NCBI RefSeq assembly: GCF_900636545.1
Contig: NZ_LR134290.1
Coordinates: 3,410,001-3,474,000, forward strand
Direction of reading: 5' to 3'
DNA: 64,000 nt
Source: Pseudomonas mendocina
Lineage (GTDB): Bacteria > Pseudomonadota > Gammaproteobacteria > Pseudomonadales > Pseudomonadaceae
The position numbers and the translations under genes are program-made. The stretch's first letter is position 1. Every line of letters starts with the position of its first letter. Shown here one piece after another: positions 8,004 to 16,600 of this stretch. The notes beneath the pieces were generated by a model, which was not told the origin of the DNA, ran no database searches, and saw nothing but the letters and a program-made list of their open reading frames with translations.

Positions 8004-9836
8004 TCACGCGCGCCGGCGACGACGCCATAGCCACAACGCCAACACACCCAGAGTCAGCAACGCCGGCACCAGGGCGATATTGATGACCTTCAGCGTGCGG
8101 CCAAGTGCCTCGATATCGGCGTTGAGTTGATAGCGCACATCGCGCAGCTCCTTGCGAATTTCCAGCTTCTGCTGGATGAAGTTCTGCAACGCGCCCTGCT
8201 GCTCTGGCGTCAGCTCCAGTGCCTGGCTGGGATCGTCGCTGCGCTGCAACGCCGCCAGTTGCTGCTCGGTTTCCGCCAGGCGCGCCTGCAGCGCCTGCTC
8301 CTTGTCACGGAAACGCTGCTCGGCAGCACGCTGCAGCTCTTCAACCACCACGAACGGACGACTGAAGCGACCACGCGAACGCACGCTGATGAGTGCTTCG
8401 GAACCAGTCAGGTTGTCCAGCGCATTGATGGTGAAGCTGCCGTTGTCCGCCCATGGCTGCGGCATACGCTGGCCGAAGAAGTCCTGCACCTGCACCCACA
8501 TGCGGTCGCTGAGGATATCGGTATCGGCCACCGCGATCACGTTGATGTTGTCCGCCTGCTTGAGCCCGTCCTTGCGCCCTTCGATGCCTTCCGGGAAGGC
8601 GCTCTGCGCCGGGCCATCGATACGCGCGGCGATGGTGTAGCGCTCACCGGTCGGCTCCAGTTCGCGGATCAGCTCCTCAGGATTGCCGAGCATGGCAAAG
8701 CGCTGGGCATCGAAGGGCATGGCGTACTCGGAGCTCTGCATCAGCGGGGTAAACCGGGTCTTCGCCCCCTCCACCGGCTCGAGAATGCCGGCAGTGGCGA
8801 CGGTGACACTCTCCAACCCGGCGGTGGCAATGTCGTTCTGGTCCAACGCCTTGCGCGGCAGGCTCAGCCAGGCAGCATGACGTACCGGGCGCTGGCCCTG
8901 GCCCATGTTCACCGACATGGCATAGGAGCCATCGCCAAGGACCTTGTCCGGCACCATGCGCAGACCCCAGGCCTTGAACAGCGCATCGATATTCGAGGCC
9001 TTGTCCACCGCTACCTCGCCCGGCATGTCACCACTATCCGCTTCCGCGTAGGGGTCAACGAACACCATCAGCTTGCCGCCACGCAGCACGAACTGATCGA
9101 TGGCGTACAGGGTCTGCTCGGGCAGATTCTTCGGATGCACCAGCCAGAGCACCGAGACCTTGTCGGGAATCTGGTCGACATCGGCCTTGAGATTTTCGAT
9201 CTGGAACAACTGGCGCACCTGCTCCAGCACCATCCAAGGCGGTGTCGGCTGCCGCGCCATCATGTCGAAGCCGCCGGTCATCGGCAGTCCGGAGAACACA
9301 CCGACCACCGGCAACTCCGGCTTGGCCAGGGTCTGCACCAGGCGGCTCAGCTCATATTCCAGATGTTCCTCCTGATCCAGGGCGAAGAACGGGATCACCT
9401 GGGTGTCGTCCAAGGCATTTGTGCCGGCCAGGCCGAAGTAGATCGAATCACCGCCCTGCTGCAGTGGGATGCCCTGCAGGCCGAACTCGGCGGCCTTGTC
9501 CTCGTCCTCGGAGAACGGCTCGGGGTCGATGATGTGCAGGCGAATTTTGCCACCGGCCTGCGCCTGGTAGGCCTTGAGCATCTCCTCCACGCGCTGGGCG
9601 TAGGTGCGCAGCGCCGGCAGGTTCTTGGCCACCTTGTCCGAATAGAAGAAGTACAGGTTGATCGGCTCGTCCAGCTCGCCAAGTATCTGCTTGGTGCCGT
9701 CGGAGATCGTATAGAGCTTCTGCTCGGTCAGGTCCAGGCGGGCACCGCCCAGGCCCAGGCCGGCCAGCAGGTTGAAGGCGATGAAGGCCACCGCGATCAG
9801 CAGCAGCCCGACGCCGGAATAGATCAGCTTTTTCAT
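8004..9836 (-). CDS. GldG-like ABC transporter auxiliary protein
   Basis: A 610-residue protein with an N-terminal transmembrane helix (LIYSGVGLLLIAVAFIAFNLLAG), an ABC_transp_aux/GldG core (LDLTEQKLYTISDGTKQILGELDEPINLYFF), a C-terminal coiled coil (about 510-570) and a final transmembrane helix ending LWRRRRR. In Bacteroidetes GldG works with GldA/GldF in gliding; in Pseudomonas the set occurs without gliding and its substrate is unknown. It is 11 bases downstream of the permease gene. Confidence 0.9.
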   Translation of the reverse strand: MKKLIYSGVGLLLIAVAFIAFNLLAGLGLGGARLDLTEQKLYTISDGTKQILGELDEPINLYFFYSDKVAKNLPALRTYAQRVEEMLKAYQAQAGGKIRLHIIDPEPFSEDEDKAAEFGLQGIPLQQGGDSIYFGLAGTNALDDTQVIPFFALDQEEHLEYELSRLVQTLAKPELPVVGVFSGLPMTGGFDMMARQPTPPWMVLEQVRQLFQIENLKADVDQIPDKVSVLWLVHPKNLPEQTLYAIDQFVLRGGKLMVFVDPYAEADSGDMPGEVAVDKASNIDALFKAWGLRMVPDKVLGDGSYAMSVNMGQGQRPVRHAAWLSLPRKALDQNDIATAGLESVTVATAGILEPVEGAKTRFTPLMQSSEYAMPFDAQRFAMLGNPEELIRELEPTGERYTIAARIDGPAQSAFPEGIEGRKDGLKQADNINVIAVADTDILSDRMWVQVQDFFGQRMPQPWADNGSFTINALDNLTGSEALISVRSRGRFSRPFVVVEELQRAAEQRFRDKEQALQARLAETEQQLAALQRSDDPSQALELTPEQQGALQNFIQQKLEIRKELRDVRYQLNADIEALGRTLKVINIALVPALLTLGVLALWLWRRRRRA

Positions 9837-9847
9837 GGTGGCGGGCC

Positions 9848-10579
9848 TCAGTCAGCTTTCTTCAGATCGATGACCACTGCGGTGGCGGTCAGCCAGGCAG
9901 CGATCAGCGAGAGGAAATACAGCAGGTCGCGCAGATCGATGACGCCCTTGCTGATGGCATCGAAGCGCACCAGGAAGCTCAGCGAAGCGATGGCGTCCAG
10001 CAGCCACTGCGGCGCCCAGGCAAAGGCGTCGAGCACCATCGGAAAGCCGCTGACGATGAACAGGAAGCAGGCACTGACCGCGAGGATGAAGGCGATTACC
10101 TGGTTCTTGCTCAACGCCGACATGCACGAACCGATGGCCAGATACGCGCCGGCCAGCAGCCAGCTACCGATGTAGCCGGTGACGATGGCGCCATTGTCCG
10201 GCTCGCCCAGGTAGTTGACGGTGATGATCATCGGGAAGGTCAGCAGCAGCGCAATGCCGGCGAACACCCAGGCCGCCAGGAACTTGCCGGTGACCGCCTC
10301 GAAGCGGGTGATCGGCAAGGTCATCAGCAGCTCGATGGAGCCGGACTTGCGCTCCTCCGCCCACAGGCGCATGGCAATCGCCGGCACCAGGAACAGGTAT
10401 AGCCAGGGGTGGAAGTTGAAGAAGGCCGACAGATTGGCCTGGCCGCCTTCGAAGAAGCCACCCAGGTAGAAGGTGAATACCCCGGACAGCACCAGAAAGA
10501 TGACGATGAACACGTAGGCCAACGGCGTGGCGAAGTAACTGGCCAGCTCGCGTTTGAAGATCACGGGTAACTGGGTCAT
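9848..10579 (-). CDS. ABC-2 type permease (GldF-like)
   Basis: A 243-residue integral membrane protein with about six hydrophobic segments (for example YVFIVIFLVLSGVFTFYLGG, ALLLTFPMIITVNYLG and VIAFILAVSACFLFIVSG). It is the membrane subunit of the Gld-type transporter. The ATG overlaps the stop of the ATPase gene by 4 bases, and the GldG-like gene follows at once, so stoichiometric expression is likely. Confidence 0.9.
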   Translation of the reverse strand: MTQLPVIFKRELASYFATPLAYVFIVIFLVLSGVFTFYLGGFFEGGQANLSAFFNFHPWLYLFLVPAIAMRLWAEERKSGSIELLMTLPITRFEAVTGKFLAAWVFAGIALLLTFPMIITVNYLGEPDNGAIVTGYIGSWLLAGAYLAIGSCMSALSKNQVIAFILAVSACFLFIVSGFPMVLDAFAWAPQWLLDAIASLSFLVRFDAISKGVIDLRDLLYFLSLIAAWLTATAVVIDLKKAD

Positions 10580-11499
10580 GGCTGCTCTCCCCGGGTCAGC
10601 GTGCGGAACACTTCATCGAGCCGGCCACGCTCCACATTGAGTTCACGCACCTTCCAGCCGCGCTCGGCGATCAACGCATTGACCTGCGGGAAGATCACCT
10701 CGCCCGGCTGCGCCAGCACGCTCAGGCTGTGCTCACGGGCGTTCTCCTCGACGCCGGCAACACCCGGCAGCGCCGCAAGGGCGGCCTGGTCCAGCGCCTC
10801 ATCAGCTACCAGCGTCACCGCCTGGTGGTAGCGCGAGCGGCTCTCAAGCTCCAGCGGCGTGCCATCAGCCAGCAAGCGGCCATGGGCGATGATCACCGCG
10901 CGGGTACACAGCGCCGTGACCTCTTCGAGGATATGCGTGGAAATGATCACGATCTTGTCCTGCGCCAGCCCCTGGATAAGCTGGCGCACCTGATGTTTCT
11001 GGTTGGGATCGAGGCCATCGGTGGGCTCGTCAAGGATCAGCACGCGCGGATCGTGGAGGATGGCCTGGGCCAGACCGACGCGGCGTTTGAAGCCCTTGGA
11101 CAGCGTCTCGATGCTCTGCTCAAGCACCTTCTCCAACTCCACCTGCTCCACTGCGCGCTGCACGCGCAGCGTCTTCTCGGCACCGCGAAAGCCGCGCACT
11201 TCGGCGATGAACTCGAGGAACCCGCGCACTGTCATGTCGCCATAGCACGGCGCACCTTCCGGCAGATAACCGATCTGCCGCTGGGCCTTGAGAGTCTGGG
11301 TCTGGATATCGCAACCGAGAATACTCGCCGTGCCGGAGGTCGGCGCGAGAAAGCCGGTGAGCATTTTCATGGTGGTGGATTTGCCGGCCCCGTTGGGGCC
11401 GAGAAAGCCCAGCACTTCCCCTGGCTGGACCTGGAACGACAGGTCATCGACTGCCGTGTACTGCGCAAAACGCTTGGTCAGGTTTCTTATTTCGATCAT
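10576..11499 (-). CDS. ABC transporter ATP-binding protein (GldA-like)
   Basis: A 307-residue NBD with Walker A GPNGAGKST (about residues 35-43), a signature variant LSKGFKRRVGLAQA, Walker B VLILDEPTDGLD and switch His in STHILEEV. A C-terminal extension of about 90 residues is typical of ABC-2 export ATPases. It is the first gene of the four-gene operon 11499-6882. Its promoter lies in the 166-base gap that ends at the integron integrase stop; this gap marks one boundary of the integron. Confidence 0.94.
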   Translation of the reverse strand: MIEIRNLTKRFAQYTAVDDLSFQVQPGEVLGFLGPNGAGKSTTMKMLTGFLAPTSGTASILGCDIQTQTLKAQRQIGYLPEGAPCYGDMTVRGFLEFIAEVRGFRGAEKTLRVQRAVEQVELEKVLEQSIETLSKGFKRRVGLAQAILHDPRVLILDEPTDGLDPNQKHQVRQLIQGLAQDKIVIISTHILEEVTALCTRAVIIAHGRLLADGTPLELESRSRYHQAVTLVADEALDQAALAALPGVAGVEENAREHSLSVLAQPGEVIFPQVNALIAERGWKVRELNVERGRLDEVFRTLTRGEQP

Positions 11500-11665
11500 G
11501 GCCTCTCACCGTCGCGAAGGGCACTGCGCTCAGCGAAACCACCGCACACGCGCAGGCCTCAAGAACGCCGAGCACGCAAACCGCCGGCCCGGACGAGGGC
11601 AAGACCGTAGCAAAACCGAAAAGTTCAGTCAGCACGATGAAACAAGTAGTAAATGGAATATGTGA

Positions 11666-12631
11666 TCAGCGATCCAGAGGGCTCAACACCGCGAGACCAC
11701 CTCGATTGAGCACATGGGTGTAGATCATGGTGGTCTTCACGTCGGAGTGGCCGAGTAACTCCTGCACCGTACGAATGTCCTGGCCTGCCTCCAGTAGATG
11801 CGTCGCGAAGGAATGACGTAACGAATGGGGCGTCGCGTGCTTGATCAGGCCAGCGCGCTGCGCCGCCTCGCGCACCGCCCTCTGAATGGTCTTCTCATGC
11901 AGGTGATGGCGGTAAATGCCGTGCCCGCGTGGATCCTGGGAGCGGTTGACCGACGGGAAAACGAACTGCCATCCCCACTCCTTCGCCGCATTCGGATATT
12001 TGCGCGCCAGTGCGAACGGCAGATTGGCTTCGCCAAACCCATCAGCCAGATCCCCCTGATGCACATGCCGCACCTTGTTCAAATGCTGCCGTAACGGCTC
12101 GACAACACGCATTGGTAGCATGGTTACCCGATCTTTCTGGCCCTTACCATCACGCACGATGATTTCTCGCCGGGTGAAGTCGACATCCTTGACCCTCAAC
12201 CGCAGCGCCTCGAGCAAACGCAAGCCCGCGCCATAGAGCAGGTTCGCAACGATCCAGCTATCCCCCTGCAATTGACCTAACAGGGCATCGACCTCAATAC
12301 GGGTAAGCACCACCGGCAGATGCTTGGGCTTCTTCGCCTGTACCACACCCTGCAACCAGGGTAAATCCAGTTTGAGCACCTCCTTGTAGAGAAATAGCAG
12401 AGCGGCTAGAGCCTGGTTCTGTGTCGAGGCGGACACATCGCGCTTAACCGCAAGATGGGTCAGAAAAGCCTCGATCTCTGCCGCCCCCATCTCAGCTGGA
12501 TGCCGATAGTGATGAAAACGTATGTAGCGTTTTGCCCACTCGGCATAGACAGCTTCAGTACGGATGGAATAGTTTCTGACTCGAATCTGCTGGCGCAATT
12601 GATCCAGCAGCTTGGGCTTGCCGTCATCCAT
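11666..12631 (-). CDS. intI: Integron integrase IntI (tyrosine recombinase)
   Basis: A 321-residue site-specific recombinase. The catalytic residues are R138 (GAGLR), H269 and R272 (PHSLRH), H295 (LLGHS) and nucleophile Y304 (MIYTHV). The insertion unique to integron integrases, which binds extrahelical bases of folded attC, is present at about 192-228 ([20 protein letters not shown]). ATG 12631 has AGGGAGA upstream; the longer frame to 12706 runs into attI. The gene looks intact, so the array may still shuffle. It is divergent from the cassettes, as usual. Confidence 0.96.
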   Translation of the reverse strand: MDDGKPKLLDQLRQQIRVRNYSIRTEAVYAEWAKRYIRFHHYRHPAEMGAAEIEAFLTHLAVKRDVSASTQNQALAALLFLYKEVLKLDLPWLQGVVQAKKPKHLPVVLTRIEVDALLGQLQGDSWIVANLLYGAGLRLLEALRLRVKDVDFTRREIIVRDGKGQKDRVTMLPMRVVEPLRQHLNKVRHVHQGDLADGFGEANLPFALARKYPNAAKEWGWQFVFPSVNRSQDPRGHGIYRHHLHEKTIQRAVREAAQRAGLIKHATPHSLRHSFATHLLEAGQDIRTVQELLGHSDVKTTMIYTHVLNRGGLAVLSPLDR

Positions 12632-12771
12632 GTCGCGTTTCTCCCTGAGTGCTGTCGCGTTTGTCGCGACAACCTTCAAGCTAGACAAGGACTTGCAAGA
12701 CGACAAGGAAGATTATGCGACAGGTGTCGCGTAGGAACGCGACATGCGTGTCGTCTAATTAATAGTTAGGG
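12632..12771 (+). other. attI region with GTCGCG repeats; first crossover at 12765/12766
   Basis: This non-coding segment lies between the intI start and cassette 1 and ends AATAG^TTAGGG. It holds GTCGCG at 12632, 12654, 12663 and 12726 and its complement at 12666 and 12738. These form the palindromes TTGTCGCGACAA (12661-12672), GCGACA-GG-TGTCGC (12717-12730) and GTCGCG-N6-CGCGAC (12726-12743). They could be integrase accessory sites or a regulator operator for intI. I could not place a convincing cassette promoter (Pc). Confidence 0.75.
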
Positions 12772-12777
12772 ATACAC

Positions 12778-13167
12778 ATGCGCCGCCCCACCTACTTATC
12801 CGCACTAATGAACAATACAAAGTGGCGTGAGGTGTTAAGCCTAGTTGGACGCATGGGTGAGAGGTTTGAAGTAGCCTATATCTGGGAGGAGCGATTTCAG
12901 CCCGCATTACCACCAGCGGAGGATCAGCTAAAAGAAACACATATCGCCGACCCAGGAATAGCAGGCGGCCCAGCTGAATATATTGATATTTACTCCATAC
13001 GTATTCCCAAAACAATCTGGGCTCAAAATCCAAAAACAGGCGAAAAATTACCAAGCACTGAAAAAAGTGATCGTTTTCTAACGGAGGCAGCAAAACTGGG
13101 CTTGCTGCCACTCGAAATAAAGGACGACTTCATATACGTATATGGCTACAGTCACCGCAATCCCTAA
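12778..13167 (+). CDS. Cassette 1: small protein resembling DUF6678 (duplicate of cassette 3)
   Basis: A 129-residue soluble protein; the MNNTKWREVL segment (internal Met at 12808) is reminiscent of DUF6678-type cassette proteins, but that is a weak memory-based match. No signal peptide or membrane segment is present. The ATG is 12 bases after the crossover, with AGGG of the R' box in ribosome-binding position. The coding sequence is identical to 13578-13967. Function unknown. Confidence 0.75.
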   Translation: MRRPTYLSALMNNTKWREVLSLVGRMGERFEVAYIWEERFQPALPPAEDQLKETHIADPGIAGGPAEYIDIYSIRIPKTIWAQNPKTGEKLPSTEKSDRFLTEAAKLGLLPLEIKDDFIYVYGYSHRNP

Positions 13168-13237
13168 CAACTGGTTCAAACCGTTCGCTTCGCTCACTGG
13201 GACGGGCTAAAGCCCGCCCCTTAACCAAACGTTAGAG
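13162..13237 (+). repeat. attC1 (76 bp)
   Basis: R'' CCCTAAC and R' GTTAGAG flank the common central stem GGGCTAAAGCCC. Crossover 13231/13232. Overlaps the cassette 1 stop codon. Confidence 0.95.
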
Positions 13238-13243
13238 GCATGC

Positions 13244-13492
13244 ATGACGACACTGCGCATCGAGTCGTGGTCTGCGGAGCTAGGTTGGGTTGAGGAATCC
13301 CACTGGTCGCTGGAGTCTTTCGTATATCGGCTTGGACTTTGTACAAATCTCAAAGGCACTGAATTAAAGCGCGTAGCACGGAACATCAGAAAGAAAGAGC
13401 TTCTAGAAATAAAAATAATTAGCGCCGAGTCCGCTAACGCGCTAATACATACGCTTGAGTCAATAGGGGCAAAAATCTCGGTCTCCGAGTAA
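13244..13492 (+). CDS. Cassette 2: hypothetical protein
   Basis: An 82-residue protein (MTTLRIESWSAELGWVEESH...), with a lysine-rich middle (KRVARNIRKKELLEIKI) and no signal or membrane segment. AGAGG derived from the attC R' box stands 5-6 bases before the ATG. It lies between two identical copies of another cassette. Function not recognised. Confidence 0.7.
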   Translation: MTTLRIESWSAELGWVEESHWSLESFVYRLGLCTNLKGTELKRVARNIRKKELLEIKIISAESANALIHTLESIGAKISVSE

Positions 13493-13495
13493 CGC

Positions 13496-13571
13496 CTCTA
13501 ACAAGTGGTTCAAACCGTTCGCTGCGCTCACTGGGACGGGCTAAAGCCCGCCCCTTAACCAAACGTTAGGG
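13496..13571 (+). repeat. attC2 (76 bp)
   Basis: R'' CTCTAAC and R' GTTAGGG with the common stem. Crossover 13565/13566. It differs from attC1 by a few bases in the outer stem. Confidence 0.95.
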
Positions 13572-13577
13572 ATACAC

Positions 13578-13967
13578 ATGCGCCGCCCCACCTACTTATC
13601 CGCACTAATGAACAATACAAAGTGGCGTGAGGTGTTAAGCCTAGTTGGACGCATGGGTGAGAGGTTTGAAGTAGCCTATATCTGGGAGGAGCGATTTCAG
13701 CCCGCATTACCACCAGCGGAGGATCAGCTAAAAGAAACACATATCGCCGACCCAGGAATAGCAGGCGGCCCAGCTGAATATATTGATATTTACTCCATAC
13801 GTATTCCCAAAACAATCTGGGCTCAAAATCCAAAAACAGGCGAAAAATTACCAAGCACTGAAAAAAGTGATCGTTTTCTAACGGAGGCAGCAAAACTGGG
13901 CTTGCTGCCACTCGAAATAAAGGACGACTTCATATACGTATATGGCTACAGTCACCGCAATCCCTAA
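13578..13967 (+). CDS. Cassette 3: second copy of the cassette 1 gene
   Basis: 129 residues, identical to the cassette 1 product. The 466-bp cassette unit 13566-14031 matches 12766-13231 throughout my reading except one base in the attC stem (CCCGTCCC in place of CCCGCCCC). This indicates recent cassette duplication or re-insertion. Function unknown; DUF6678-like at best. Confidence 0.75.
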   Translation: MRRPTYLSALMNNTKWREVLSLVGRMGERFEVAYIWEERFQPALPPAEDQLKETHIADPGIAGGPAEYIDIYSIRIPKTIWAQNPKTGEKLPSTEKSDRFLTEAAKLGLLPLEIKDDFIYVYGYSHRNP

Positions 13968-14037
13968 CAACTGGTTCAAACCGTTCGCTTCGCTCACTGG
14001 GACGGGCTAAAGCCCGTCCCTTAACCAAACGTTAGGC
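13962..14037 (+). repeat. attC3 (76 bp)
   Basis: R'' CCCTAAC and R' GTTAGGC. Crossover 14031/14032. It carries the single C-to-T difference from attC1 in the GGGC-stem right arm, which leaves a G-U-type pair in the folded strand. Confidence 0.95.
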
Positions 14038-14046
14038 AAACAAATC

Positions 14047-14466
14047 ATGCATTGCAGAGGTTTCATTTTCGGGCACATCGAGGTTGAGGTAGATGAGCGC
14101 GCTTATGATTTGCATAACTTTTACAGTCTAGACTTCTTCAAATACCAAATAAATGATCGGCGCGTCATCTTAGAATTCTCAAAAAGATCTGAGTCGTGGG
14201 TACCACCCGAAGAGCCCAATAGGATCTGTTTAAATTTTGTACGCATCAGTCACTTTTCAGTTCAAGAGCGCGATCCTAAAATGCCTTACACAGAAGATGA
14301 CTGTATAGAATCTATTGGGCTAGTAGAGCCTGAAGCATTGACCAATGACTTCTACCTTACTGACGACTTCACTCAAGATCATCACTTAGTTCTGCGATTC
14401 CAGTCAGGCCTTTCCATACGACTGCAGGCGGAAGAGGCTTCATGCGAGCTATGTTTGCCTAACTAG
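14047..14466 (+). CDS. Cassette 4: hypothetical acidic protein
   Basis: A 139-residue soluble protein (MHCRGFIFGHIEVEVDERAYD...), acidic, with a C-terminal CELCLPN. No signal or membrane segment. The beta-rich pattern (VILEFSKR, LVLRFQSGLSIRLQ) resembles the small single-domain proteins common in cassettes, but no family is recognised. The stop falls inside attC4. Confidence 0.7.
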   Translation: MHCRGFIFGHIEVEVDERAYDLHNFYSLDFFKYQINDRRVILEFSKRSESWVPPEEPNRICLNFVRISHFSVQERDPKMPYTEDDCIESIGLVEPEALTNDFYLTDDFTQDHHLVLRFQSGLSIRLQAEEASCELCLPN

Positions 14467-14532
14467 TGGTTCAAATCGTTCGCTTCGCTCACTGGGACGG
14501 GCTAAAGCCCGCCCCTTAACCAAACGTTATGC
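14457..14532 (+). repeat. attC4 (76 bp)
   Basis: R'' GCCTAAC and R' GTTATGC with the common stem. Crossover 14526/14527. Confidence 0.95.
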
Positions 14533-14542
14533 GTAATCGAGC

Positions 14543-14842
14543 ATGAAGAATAAATTGAGCTCAAAGGAAAAAGAACTCTGGAATAGGATATCCAAAATTC
14601 TCTGGAAGAATTGGGATCCTATCGGTGTCTACGAAGAAGACAGTGAGTGGGATGATGAATACGATAGCTATGTACCTCACATATTCCAACTTGCAGTAGA
14701 GGGTTGCGATCACATTAGAATCGCCGCTTCACTCACATCAACAATTCGTCAAAATATCGGATTGAACGCCACAGAAAACAACGAACATGACATTAGTGTT
14801 GCAAAGTTAATCGTCAGTGCCAGACAGGGAATATTAGGCTAG
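14543..14842 (+). CDS. Cassette 5: hypothetical protein
   Basis: A 99-residue, mostly helical protein (MKNKLSSKEKELWNRISKILWKNW...) with an acidic EEDSEWDDEYDSY stretch near residue 35-47. No signal peptide. The pattern of a tryptophan-rich N-terminal helix and an acidic middle is seen in small immunity-like proteins, but this is not an assignment. Confidence 0.65.
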   Translation: MKNKLSSKEKELWNRISKILWKNWDPIGVYEEDSEWDDEYDSYVPHIFQLAVEGCDHIRIAASLTSTIRQNIGLNATENNEHDISVAKLIVSARQGILG

Positions 14843-14852
14843 TGAGCAAACC

Positions 14853-14928
14853 GCATAACAAGTGGTTCAAGTCGCTCGCTTCGCTCACTGGGACGGGCTA
14901 AAGCCCGCCTCTTAACCAAACGTTATGT
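14853..14928 (+). repeat. attC5 (76 bp)
   Basis: R'' GCATAAC and R' GTTATGT, so both boxes carry the matched T/A variant. Crossover 14922/14923. Confidence 0.95.
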
Positions 14929-14964
14929 ACATTTAGCTAGTTCAGAGTAAGGAAACACTGACAG

Positions 14965-15192
14965 ATGAATTACTCCACTGGCGAAGTAGTAGAAATCGGT
15001 GACTCGGTAACGTTGGAACACGGTAAAACGCCCGGTGTTGTGCAGGTCGTCATTGAGACCCCGCAACAAATTGAGGAGTGGGCGCTAGACGAACCAGGAA
15101 TAATGGTTGAAGCAGAATCATTTGGTTGGGTTTTCTGGCCAGCATCCGAAACCTACGACCCCGTAATATTTATCGCGCGAAAATGCACATAA
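14965..15192 (+). CDS. Cassette 6: hypothetical small beta protein
   Basis: A 75-residue protein (MNYSTGEVVEIGDSVTLEHGKTPGVVQVVI...) with alternating hydrophobic strands, likely a small beta-barrel. A GGAAAC stretch lies upstream of the ATG, 42 bases after the crossover. The stop TAA is part of attC6. No family named with confidence. Confidence 0.65.
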   Translation: MNYSTGEVVEIGDSVTLEHGKTPGVVQVVIETPQQIEEWALDEPGIMVEAESFGWVFWPASETYDPVIFIARKCT

Positions 15193-15262
15193 CAACTGGT
15201 TCAAACCGTTCGCTTCGCTCACTGGGACGGGCTAAAGCCCGCCCCTTAACCAAACGTTAGAT
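15187..15262 (+). repeat. attC6 (76 bp)
   Basis: R'' ACATAAC and R' GTTAGAT with the common stem. Crossover 15256/15257. Confidence 0.95.
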
Positions 15263-15268
15263 GCTTCT

Positions 15269-15691
15269 ATGAGTAAACTACTGAAAGCGCTTGCAGCAGT
15301 ACTTGTATTCTTGGCTTACAGCTCAGTCGGGGCGGCACAAGAAATGTCGCATGAGCAAGCTGTAAAGCTAAAAGAATTAGAGTCGTGCTTGATGTTACTA
15401 CCGAAAAACGGGGATAAACCTGCTGACTCAGCATGTGCAGAGTCTCCAGTAAATATCCTACAAGGTGTTTCTAGCAAAAATATTTTAAGCTCTCTAGGCA
15501 CCCCGAGTTGGTGCAGCAATTCACGGGCAACATATTTCCCTTGGACAGAACAAGACTGCGGCGGCACTACAGTGTGGGGCTACTCTTTCTACTACCTCCC
15601 AAGCACCTACCTTGGTGGTGGCAGTGAGCTCCAATTTACACTTGATAACAACCAGCTTGTAAAAGCAGTTAACTGGGTAGCCACTGAGTAG
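15269..15691 (+). CDS. Cassette 7: secreted hypothetical protein
   Basis: A 140-residue protein with a Sec signal peptide (LLKALAAVLVFLAYSSVGAAQE; predicted cleavage after GAA) and a mature part with paired cysteines (ESCLM, DSACAE, PSWCSNS, QDCGG), consistent with periplasmic disulfides. GVSSKNILSSLGTPSWC recalls an SmpA/BamE-like fold signature but is too weak to call. It carries a divergent attC, so it probably came from a different cassette pool. Confidence 0.7.
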   Translation: MSKLLKALAAVLVFLAYSSVGAAQEMSHEQAVKLKELESCLMLLPKNGDKPADSACAESPVNILQGVSSKNILSSLGTPSWCSNSRATYFPWTEQDCGGTTVWGYSFYYLPSTYLGGGSELQFTLDNNQLVKAVNWVATE

Positions 15692-15697
15692 CCATGC

Positions 15698-15786
15698 ACC
15701 TAACAAGTCGCTCAACTGCCGCTCACTTCGTTCGCTGGACAGCCAAAAGCTACGCTTTTGTCTGCCCGTTAGCTTAATCGTTAGAC
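15698..15786 (+). repeat. attC7 (89 bp, divergent type)
   Basis: R'' ACCTAAC and R' GTTAGAC. The central stem is built on CAAAAGCTACGCTTTTG in place of GGGCTAAAGCCC, and the right side reads GTTAGCTTAATCGTTAG. Crossover 15780/15781. Same type as attC12. Confidence 0.92.
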
Positions 15787-15800
15787 ACCACAAGGAAGTT

Positions 15801-16163
15801 ATGCGCAAGTCCGTAAATATCACAATCGTAGTCACAATCTCGATAGCCCATTACTCAATCATGGGTTACTTGGGTTATGACCCTGCGCCTGAGTATGAAA
15901 ACTTAATGGCTTGGTCTTTCGCGCTCATGGTTGCCTTGTGGTGTCTGGATGACGCAAAGAAATACAACTTCCATCCCCCTTATGAGTTCGGCGCGTTTAT
16001 TTTCTTCCTCTGGCCCATTGTATTGCCGGCATACCTCATCCATACGCGGGGCTGGCGAGGTGCGTTAATATTTTTGGCCTTCCTATTTATAGCGCTGTTG
16101 CCTTACATTTCCGGCTGGGTTTCCTACTATGTAAGCCCTGCTTACAGCGAGTATGGCGTCTAA
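15801..16163 (+). CDS. Cassette 8: integral membrane protein
   Basis: A 120-residue protein with three to four hydrophobic segments (ITIVVTISIAHYSIMGYLGY, LMAWSFALMVALWCL, FGAFIFFLWPIVLPAYLI and ALIFLAFLFIALLPYI). GGAAG lies upstream of the ATG at 15801. Function unknown. Confidence 0.7.
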   Translation: MRKSVNITIVVTISIAHYSIMGYLGYDPAPEYENLMAWSFALMVALWCLDDAKKYNFHPPYEFGAFIFFLWPIVLPAYLIHTRGWRGALIFLAFLFIALLPYISGWVSYYVSPAYSEYGV

Positions 16164-16234
16164 CTTATGGTTCAAGTCGTTCGCTTCGCTCACTCGGGAC
16201 CGGCTAAAGCCGGCCCCTTAACCAAACGTTAGGC
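16158..16234 (+). repeat. attC8 (77 bp)
   Basis: R'' GTCTAAC and R' GTTAGGC. The stem variant is GACCGGCTAAAGCCGG, shared with attC14. Crossover 16228/16229. Confidence 0.94.
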
Positions 16235-16238
16235 AATT

Positions 16239-16598
16239 ATGTACCGCATTCCCAAAGACATAGATCTATCAGGAATCGTTGGTGAGTTCACGACGCAAGT
16301 GTTGGTTGGTCAATTCGATATCCAGTTTTGCTTTGGGAAATATCATTTTGCGGTTCAGTCAGATATTCATCTTATTAAGCGCGGGCAAATTATTGGGGTT
16401 TGGCAAGCAGGTACTTGGCCGCCACAGCAGTTTTTTGAAATAATGAATACAAACGTAGTTGCGTGCCAAATACCAGATGAAAGAACAGTAACCATCTATC
16501 TGGATAACGGTATTGAAATACACCTCAGCGATAACTCAGACCAGTTTGAATGCATGCAAATTTACGTCGATGGAGAGCAAGGCCCATGGATAATTTAA
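16239..16598 (+). CDS. Cassette 9: hypothetical protein (DUF6188-like features)
   Basis: A 119-residue beta-rich protein: MYRIPKDIDLSGIVGEFTTQVLVGQFDIQFCFGKYHFAVQ. The order of an IP-x2-IDLS start, LVGxE/Q-VxxGQF and FxFG resembles DUF6188-type cassette proteins; this rests on recollection of the pattern. ATG is 10 bases after the crossover. No signal peptide. Confidence 0.7.
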   Translation: MYRIPKDIDLSGIVGEFTTQVLVGQFDIQFCFGKYHFAVQSDIHLIKRGQIIGVWQAGTWPPQQFFEIMNTNVVACQIPDERTVTIYLDNGIEIHLSDNSDQFECMQIYVDGEQGPWII

Positions 16599-16600
16599 AA

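Noticed and set aside
12673..12765. Cassette promoter Pc in attI
   Set aside because: Several TTGCAA, GATTAT and TAATTA segments exist but none pair at 16-18 bp spacing well enough to annotate.
12755..13911. Minus-strand 118-residue ORFs opposite cassettes 1 and 3
   Set aside because: They occur twice only because the cassette is duplicated; the plus-strand gene has the proper start distance and stop in attC.
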